From Saccoglossus kowalevskii (Eukaryota > Hemichordata > Enteropneusta > Harrimaniidae), in the NCBI RefSeq assembly GCF_000003605.2, contig NW_003115977.1, forward strand, positions 30,607 to 40,944: a stretch of DNA of 10,338 nt. The letters are read 5' to 3'. A model generated the notes under the pieces. That model did no database searches, had not been told where the DNA came from, and saw nothing but the letters and a program-made list of their open reading frames with translations. A program made the position numbers and the translations under genes. Every line of letters begins with the position of its first letter. Within the stretch, counting starts at the first letter, position 1. Below, in pieces: positions 7,001 through 10,338 of the stretch.

Positions 7001-8547
7001 TGCATATTTTCTGACAGTTTTTATGCAACAAAATATTACTGGGGGAAAAAAGTTGACTTGTGTCACAATAATAATATAACATTTTTCAAATTAGTTCAAA
7101 TACCAACTTTAAGTCAAGGAATAATAATCAGAAGAATTTAGAATTTGGAAGGGAAAGGGAACACAATTAGAACTACATTGCTTTTGATGTAACTGCACAT
7201 GCTGCCTGAGTGTATACTTTGCGATATCCTCATAATAACCTTATTATTATTATACCTCTTCTCAATCCAACTACTTGATATACAAAGCCAAGAACTTAGC
7301 AATGTCAGTGAAAGTTATTGGAACTTTCCTGCACTGAACTTCTTTGAAATACCATGTAATCGTTCCATATTTGCAATTTGCATTTCATAATACAATGTAT
7401 GGTAAAATGTACATGTAGGATGCAAATACCCCAGGCAGTATACTACAAAATTACGGCATGCTATAACTTACAGCAATACTGTGACAGATGGATAATAATA
7501 ATGAATAGATATATATTTTTGTTCAAGTACAATTCCATCAAACTGCAGCAAACAAGCCATGGTTTCGAGCATGCTAAGAAAGTCACCAGTTAATATGCAA
7601 ATCAGTCAACAAATGATCTTAAATTGCAGTTTTCAACTAAAGAATTTTTAGATTTATACATTACCACCAAGTTGTGGAACCTCTGACATGGATTTCAATA
7701 AAATCATTAAATATAATGAGAGAATAAACAGAGAATAAATTCACTGTATGATCATTACTAACAGTATATAAATATTTGCATAGACATTTATAATTTGGGA
7801 TGAATTGTTTTTGTATATACTCAAAACAGAGATAACATTCTAACCATTTGGGCTTCAGGAATGGCTCCAATGGTGTCTTGTATATAATTTAATTCTAAAT
7901 GTCCAATTGTGGGATGTTCTGATGGTTTATCCTCAACAAAGTACCACCATGCAATGAACCACAGGACTCCAATACCCCCTGCAAGAAAATTAACACGATT
8001 ATGAATGAAAACAATTTTAATGTATTCATATAATATATTCATCTGCACACAACTATTGGAAATGATAAAATACATATACCAGAATAAATATTTTGACATG
8101 TTTTTAGAATCGATCACCCTCATCACTATAGATTACCCAGAGTTCTCTATGGTTTGAATCACTGCCTTATTAAAATGCAACCAGGGCGGCTCCTGTCTGG
8201 CTCTGGAATGACAAGTCTATGGGCTCTAATAAAGAGCAGTGAAATTGACCATGAAATTCTTGTCAACAGCAGCACAAAAACCTTGCAGGATTCAAAGAAA
8301 TATTTTTTACTGCTGCCATCCTAGTGATCATTCAGTCTAAGATTGAAATACCTACAAGTTACAACCACTTTATACAATAATTAGTAAATGTGTATAAATT
8401 ATTCTATAGCATAATGGTATTTTGGTTATCGATCCAAATATAATAAGTTCGTATACTCACCAAATACATAAAATATGGATGGCCAACCGACTTCACGTGC
8501 CAGCAAACCACAAACTGGCATGGACAAAAAAGTACCAACATAAGAAC
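1068..8547 (-). CDS. SLC17A5: SLC17-family sialin-like transporter, 3' part (7 exons, 5' end outside window)
   Basis: Joining seven minus-strand segments gives one continuous frame of about 317 residues that aligns by eye with human sialin from about residue 208 to its end. Landmarks in order are [66 protein letters not shown] and [10 protein letters not shown]. Known for the family: SLC17 proteins are 12-TM MFS carriers. Sialin exports sialic acid from lysosomes with protons and can move acidic amino acids, and VGLUTs load glutamate into vesicles. Inferred: this is a membrane organic-anion carrier, probably lysosomal or vesicular. Subfamily is not settled. [15 protein letters not shown] and FYIAAA are sialin-like, while [16 protein letters not shown] and ASGELQPWA also resemble VGLUT, and invertebrates carry many such paralogues. 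The substrate-binding residues of TM1 and TM4 are not in the window. The start codon lies upstream, beyond 10338. The symbol is by similarity only. Confidence 0.9.
1083..1115 (-). repeat. GAA/GAG/GAT trinucleotide tract inside the coding exon
   Basis: Minus-strand codons for E6-D2-E3 form an imperfect purine trinucleotide tract of 33 nt within the terminal exon. Such tracts can change length by whole codons, so the length of the acidic tail may be polymorphic. Confidence 0.7.
1284..2756 (-). other. Intron between exons F and G
   Basis: This is a 1473-nt GT-AG intron with consensus donor GTAAGT and acceptor TTTTTGTCAG. It has no recognisable exon. Notable contents are a mildly GC-richer stretch around 1790-1930 without a family match, a hairpin with an embedded CACGTG at 2045-2092, and a C/T-rich low-complexity stretch around 2266-2360. 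No plus-strand gene is supported. Confidence 0.8.
2045..2092. repeat. Interrupted inverted repeat with CACGTG
   Basis: GTTAAAT at 2045-2051 pairs with ATTTAAC at 2086-2092, and GCTATG at 2061-2066 pairs with CATAGC at 2079-2084, forming a two-part foldback. The longer left side carries the palindromic E-box CACGTG (2052-2057). No further structure, target duplication or coding sequence was seen, so it may be a decayed foldback repeat or chance. Confidence 0.4.
2757..2849 (-). CDS. SLC17A5: Sialin-like exon F (TM11)
   Basis: This 93-nt exon is 31 codons, phase 0 at both ends. The acceptor is CATCTGTAG and the donor is a consensus GTAAGT at 2756-2751. It encodes [20 protein letters not shown] followed by [11 protein letters not shown]. 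Human sialin has [21 protein letters not shown] at this place, and VGLUT has YASILMGISN. The G-I-x-N and ATIPG elements place it at TM11. The first 16 or so bases of the exon with the end of its acceptor recur, slightly altered, about 86 bp further into the upstream intron. Confidence 0.92.
2925..2940 (-). repeat. Partial copy of the exon F 5' boundary
   Basis: ACACTGGCATGCTACA here matches ACACTGGCATACTACA at 2839-2854 (15 of 16), which is the acceptor and first codons of exon F. On the minus strand the copy keeps a TAG acceptor dinucleotide followed by CATGCCAGTGTCATCTT. Similarity to exon F fades after about 18 nt and the copied frame reaches a stop within about ten codons. It is a decoy or remnant, not a functional exon. 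Confidence 0.5.
3101..3500. repeat. Three degenerate tandem copies within the TIR element
   Basis: Copies start at 3101, 3229 and 3386, each opening with AGAAYTGAAGAYATCATY. Copies 1 and 2 share AACAAGAAGTCGAAAAT and CACCAAAATTAGAG. Copies 2 and 3 share AAATGAACAAATCTGAGA, and all three contain TATCAAAGCA. Spacings are 128 and 157 bp because copy 1 lacks a segment of about 29 bp, and copy 3 decays around 3500. Confidence 0.75.
3516..3535. repeat. GACGCCGGAC doublet
   Basis: Two perfect adjacent copies of the 10-mer GACGCCGGAC form a GC-rich island in an AT-rich intron, directly before the right-hand hairpin of the TIR element. The copy number of this 10-mer is probably variable between family members. 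Confidence 0.8.
4036..4106. repeat. Compound CA/CAGA microsatellite
   Basis: A core of about 16 CA dinucleotides (4059-4091) is flanked by three CAGA units on each side (4047-4058 and 4095-4106), with a short CA run at the left end. It is intronic. The antisense reading is a run of Cys-Val codons and is not a gene. Confidence 0.95.
4400..4545 (-). CDS. SLC17A5: Sialin-like exon E (TM9-TM10)
   Basis: This 146-nt exon has acceptor TTCTGTATTACAG and a strong donor GTGAGT at 4399-4394. It completes the split Ala codon begun in exon D and ends in phase 0. It encodes TM9 ([20 protein letters not shown]) and TM10 ([20 protein letters not shown]), then NPLDIAPQ. The G-F-x-x-x-G-F-x-V-N-x-LDIAP signature is one of the best conserved in SLC17; VGLUT and sialin have NHLDIAP where this protein has NPLDIAP. 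The His-to-Pro change is a small local oddity, but the reading frame and flanking motif are intact. Confidence 0.92.
4546..5494 (-). other. Intron between exons D and E
   Basis: This is a 949-nt GT-AG intron with donor GTGAGG and acceptor TTCTGTATTACAG. It is AT-rich with no recognised exon or repeat family. A small foldback, GTAATAA with TTATTAC (about 5190-5218), lies in a slightly GC-richer stretch around 5100-5300. I see no other structure. Confidence 0.8.
5495..5627 (-). CDS. SLC17A5: Sialin-like exon D (TM8 and loop 8-9)
   Basis: This 133-nt exon has acceptor TTTTTGCAG, donor GTGAGG at 5494-5489, incoming phase 0 and one base left over. It encodes TM8 ([20 protein letters not shown]), then [20 protein letters not shown] and FNCT. 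The SALPY core and the G-Q-x-A-D-x-L-R motif of the cytosolic 8-9 loop are conserved across SLC17. The Gly of AGVM and the Pro of SALPY align with human sialin G328 and P334, which I recall as sites of disease missense changes; both are retained here. NCT is a nominal N-glycosylation sequon but sits at a predicted cytosolic or membrane position, so it is unlikely to be used. Confidence 0.92.
5628..6535 (-). other. Intron between exons C and D
   Basis: This is a 908-nt GT-AG intron. It contains the TTAA-ended MITE-like element at 5742-5908 and a perfect 9-bp inverted repeat with a 2-nt spacer (ACTTTTGTT-CC-AACAAAAGT, 6010-6029). The rest is AT-rich and unremarkable. Confidence 0.82.
5742..5908. 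mobile_element. 167-bp MITE-like element with TTAA ends
   Basis: The left arm (TTTAAAGCGAGGGAGTCGTC then ACCTGCGCA, 5742-5770) is an almost perfect inverted copy of the right arm (TGCGCAGGTGACGACC then CTCTCGCTTTAAA, 5880-5908), about 29 bp with a couple of differences near GCGAG. Both ends carry TTAA (5743-5746 and 5904-5907), the duplication typical of piggyBac-type insertion, though here the TTAA may simply be part of the arms. The element is clearly GC-richer than the intron and encodes nothing recognisable. A non-autonomous DNA transposon is the best reading; the piggyBac link is inferred. Confidence 0.7.
6536..6682 (-). CDS. SLC17A5: Sialin-like exon C (TM7)
   Basis: This 147-nt exon is 49 whole codons, phase 0 at both ends. 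The acceptor is GATTTCAG and the donor is a weak GTTTGT at 6535-6530. It encodes the end of the central loop (TRPPIKSM), then [40 protein letters not shown] and a final Q. This is the most diagnostic stretch for a sialin-type carrier: human sialin reads [21 protein letters not shown] here, and the LP-x-F/Y-x-KE-x-L-x-F tail is also family-typical. TM7 opens the C-terminal six-helix bundle. Confidence 0.93.
6683..7844 (-). other. Intron between exons B and C
   Basis: This is a 1162-nt intron with donor GTTAGA and acceptor GATTTCAG. It is AT-rich. Short open frames occur on both strands but none shows conserved residues or splice-compatible boundaries. I see no repeat element. Confidence 0.8.
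7845..7978 (-). CDS. SLC17A5: Sialin-like exon B (TM6 and central loop)
   Basis: This 134-nt exon has acceptor TTTTCTTGCAG and a weaker donor, GTTAGA, at 7844-7839. It completes the split Gly codon from exon A and ends in phase 0. It encodes the end of TM6 ([18 protein letters not shown]) and then the hydrophilic central loop between the two MFS halves ([19 protein letters not shown], ending PEAQM). The E-x-P-x-x-HP-x-I pattern followed by an acidic Y-I segment is the family's usual central loop (compare VGLUT AQHPTISEEERKYIEDAIG). The donor departs from GTRAGT at +3 but is the only GT that keeps the frame into exon C. Confidence 0.9.
7979..8460 (-). other. Intron between exons A and B
   Basis: This is a 482-nt GT-AG intron with strong donor GTGAGT and acceptor TTTTCTTGCAG. 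A stretch at about 8138-8340 is GC-richer than its surroundings and could be an old dispersed repeat, but I found no terminal repeat, poly(A) tail or convincing Pol III box. Confidence 0.8.
8461..8547 (-). CDS. SLC17A5: Sialin-like exon A (TM5 to start of TM6)
   Basis: This 87-nt exon is the most 5' one visible. The acceptor is TTTTAG before GTTCTTATG, and the donor is a strong GTGAGT at 8460-8455. It begins with the last two bases of a codon (probably Gly) and ends with the first base of another. It encodes [20 protein letters not shown] followed by WPSIFYVF. The pattern G-x-x-x-G-T then GWPSIFYV-G matches the TM5/TM6 region of sialin (GAQLGTV, WTYVFYFFG) and VGLUT (SWPSVFYVYG). The incoming phase means the preceding exon must end one base into a codon. 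No such exon could be recognised up to the right edge. Confidence 0.88.
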
Positions 8548-9637
8548 CTAAAATGAACAAAAAAGGTACAAAAAATTTATCACTTTTATACGATGAATTA
8601 TGGACAATATTGTTCTTTTACAAAATATACAATAATTGACATTTTAAGGCAACGAGAAGGGTTTGATGACGGTTTTGATTAATGCATTCTCAGTCTATTG
8701 TCTCATTCAGTTATATATTTCGAAAGCTTATAAGTATAGAGGAACAAGTTCGCACAAACTGGAGTGTCAATGGTTACATAATTACCACGTGACCACAAAA
8801 ATGGCAAACCTTGTAAAAAAGTCCGCGCTTGCAAGAGCACAATACATATACATTGTACATTCATGCATATATCAGTTTTAACAAAACAAAGCTGAATGAA
8901 TATAATGACAGTGATGAGTTGATTATGGTCAATCCAAAATAAGGTATATAATTAATCAGCAGGTCTCTTAGTTAATAATACATTAACTGTATTAATCACA
9001 AGGTTCCTCAAATATTTAAAATAAACCAAACACTACAATAATACATCTAGGCAAATTTTGATGGGAAAAATAAGTTCATGCCCAAATTCCAATAAAATAT
9101 ACTTATTAAGAACTAAATCTTGTAGGACATACAGGCCAAAGGAGACTTATGTGATTTCTAGTTTTAGTTGAACAGTCAAAAATATACTAAAAATAAACAA
9201 AAAATTATTAGGTAATTTGTTTGTAATCAATTAATCTTCTTGTCTTTGAATTAAAATTATATGAATTGATCTTAAGATATTTCAACCTTATGAAACTCCC
9301 AAAAATATATAAATAAGTGTGAAAATGAGTTATACAACACAATGAAAATAACGTAATAATGTCAGAGAAAAAAAGTAAACCCTTATCATTGTAATTTGAA
9401 GATGAGGCTATTTGTTTGTTTTTTGTCTTAATCAATGCACAGAACAAAACAAGTTTTATTGAAATGAAAGAAATTGTGCTGCAATTTGTTGGTGATCAAG
9501 AAACTGACACCCAGCCAAATGTAATTAATGTGTGTTTTTTCCAGGTAGGTGGGAATTAGAGAACTATTTTCCTGTTCTAAGTAACAAGAAATCTTGAAGA
9601 GTAATTGTACTTAAGATGGAGAGAAAACTGTACATGT
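8548..9637 (-). other. Part of the intron upstream of exon A
   Basis: It follows the acceptor of exon A and must be intronic, because exon A starts inside a codon. No upstream sialin exon (for example the W-x-x-W-x-P-P-x-E-R-S segment expected before TM5) was found. It contains a CACGTG box at 8786-8791. A small open frame follows it, judged to be chance. The rest is AT-rich and featureless. Confidence 0.7.
8784..8793 (-). promoter_or_regulatory. CLEAR-like E-box (GTCACGTGGT)
   Basis: The minus strand reads GTCACGTGGT, matching 8 of 10 positions of the GTCACGTGAC motif bound by vertebrate TFEB/MITF-type factors at lysosomal genes. Sialin is a lysosomal gene in vertebrates, which makes the site worth noting, but it is intronic and a single 10-mer match is weak evidence. 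Confidence 0.15.
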
Positions 9638-10338
9638 AACACCTGGTGTCGGTATAGAGAGGTTATATCTATATTATCTGTATTTATAATGTTTAACACC
9701 TGGTGTCGGTATAGAGAGGTTATATCTATATTATCTGTATTTATAATGTTTAACACCTGGTGTCGGTATAGAGAGGTTATATCTATATTATCTGTATTTA
9801 TAATGTTTAACACCTGGTGTCGGTATAGAGAGGTTATATCTATATTATCTGTATTTATAATGTTTAACACCTGGTGTCGGTATAGAGAGGTTATATCTAT
9901 ATTATCTGTATTTATAATGTTTAACACCTGGTGTCGGTATAGAGAGGTTATATCTATATTATCTGTATTTATAATGTTTAACACCTGGTGTCGGTATAGA
10001 GAGGTTATATCTATATTATCTGTATTTATAATGTTTAACACCTGGTGTCGGTATAGAGAGGTTATATCTATATTATCTGTATTTATAATGTTTAACACCT
10101 GGTGTCGGTATAGAGAGGTTATATCTATATTATCTGTATTTATAATGTTTAACACCTGGTGTCGGTATAGAGAGGTTATATCTATATTATCTGTATTTAT
10201 AATGTTTAACACCTGGTGTCGGTATAGAGAGGTTATATCTATATTATCTGTATTTATAATGTTTAACACCTGGTGTCGGTATAGAGAGGTTATATCTATA
10301 TTATCTGTATTTATAATGTTTAACACCTGGTGTCGGTA
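9638..10338. repeat. 57-bp minisatellite array, about 12.3 copies, reaching the window edge
   Basis: The unit begins AACACCTGGTGTCGGTATAG and ends TATTTATAATGTTT, with an exact 57-bp period (starts at 9638, 9695, 9752 and so on). I saw no substitutions among copies. Each unit contains the short palindrome ACACC-T-GGTGT and the inverted pair TATAGA/TCTATA. The left border is sharp, with unrelated sequence before about 9636. The right border is outside the window. Because 57 is divisible by three, one minus-strand frame stays open through the array; this is not evidence of a protein. The array probably lies in an upstream intron of the sialin-like gene. Confidence 0.97.

Noticed and set aside
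8138-8340. Possible SINE in the A-B intron (GGTTTGAATC resembles a Pol III B box)
   Set aside because: No matching A box at the right distance, no A-rich or short-repeat tail and no target duplication were found.
8802-8881. Plus-strand ATG after CACGTG, opening MANLVKKSALARAQ
   Set aside because: The context looks start-like, but the frame is only 26 codons, has no family resemblance and lies in an intron with no visible plus-strand splice partners.
9577-10326. 249-residue minus-strand open frame made of a repeated 19-residue unit
   Set aside because: It is the translation of the 57-bp satellite. The period is a multiple of three and the unit has no stop in that frame, so openness is automatic. 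It begins within the array and shows no domain or splice logic.
9638-10338. CRISPR-like regular repeat
   Set aside because: Units are directly adjacent with no variable spacers, and the context is an animal gene; this is a minisatellite.

Overview
This is AT-rich (roughly 30% GC by eye) animal nuclear DNA. It has GT-AG introns, microsatellites and non-autonomous repeats, and no bacterial gene organisation. The one gene I can support lies on the minus strand. It is the 3' (C-terminal) part of an SLC17-family, sialin-like anion transporter of the major facilitator superfamily. Several repeats, especially the one around 3033-3583 ending in a GACGCCGGAC doublet and an AGCGGAGCT hairpin, look like sequences common in mollusc genomes. 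A lophotrochozoan, probably a bivalve or other mollusc, is my best guess. That rests on recollection, not on a search.

Gene layout, read right to left: seven coding exons at 8461-8547, 7845-7978, 6536-6682, 5495-5627, 4400-4545, 2757-2849 and 1068-1283. All are bounded by AG acceptors and GT donors, and all phases join without a break, giving about 317 residues and a TAA stop at 1068-1070. They cover the end of the N-terminal MFS half (TM5-TM6), the central loop, TM7-TM12 and a short, very acidic C-terminus. The start codon and the exons for about the first 200 residues must lie beyond 10338. I found no further exon between 8548 and the right edge.

Non-coding layout: 1-1067 is the 3' UTR and downstream flank. 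It holds a 176-bp inverted-repeat element with four GAAGCCGC motifs. The introns hold a 12-bp-TIR element with three degenerate internal copies and terminal hairpins (about 3033-3583), a compound CA/CAGA microsatellite (4036-4106) and a 167-bp MITE-like element whose TTAA ends resemble a piggyBac footprint (5742-5908). They also hold a 112-bp open segment with good splice borders that could be a poison exon (3715-3826). The right end (9638-10338) is a 57-bp minisatellite of about 12.3 apparently identical copies that runs off the window.

I see no operon, CRISPR array, RNA gene or plus-strand gene. The window is best described as an ordinary transporter gene whose introns and flanks are rich in small, partly undescribed foldback and tandem repeats.
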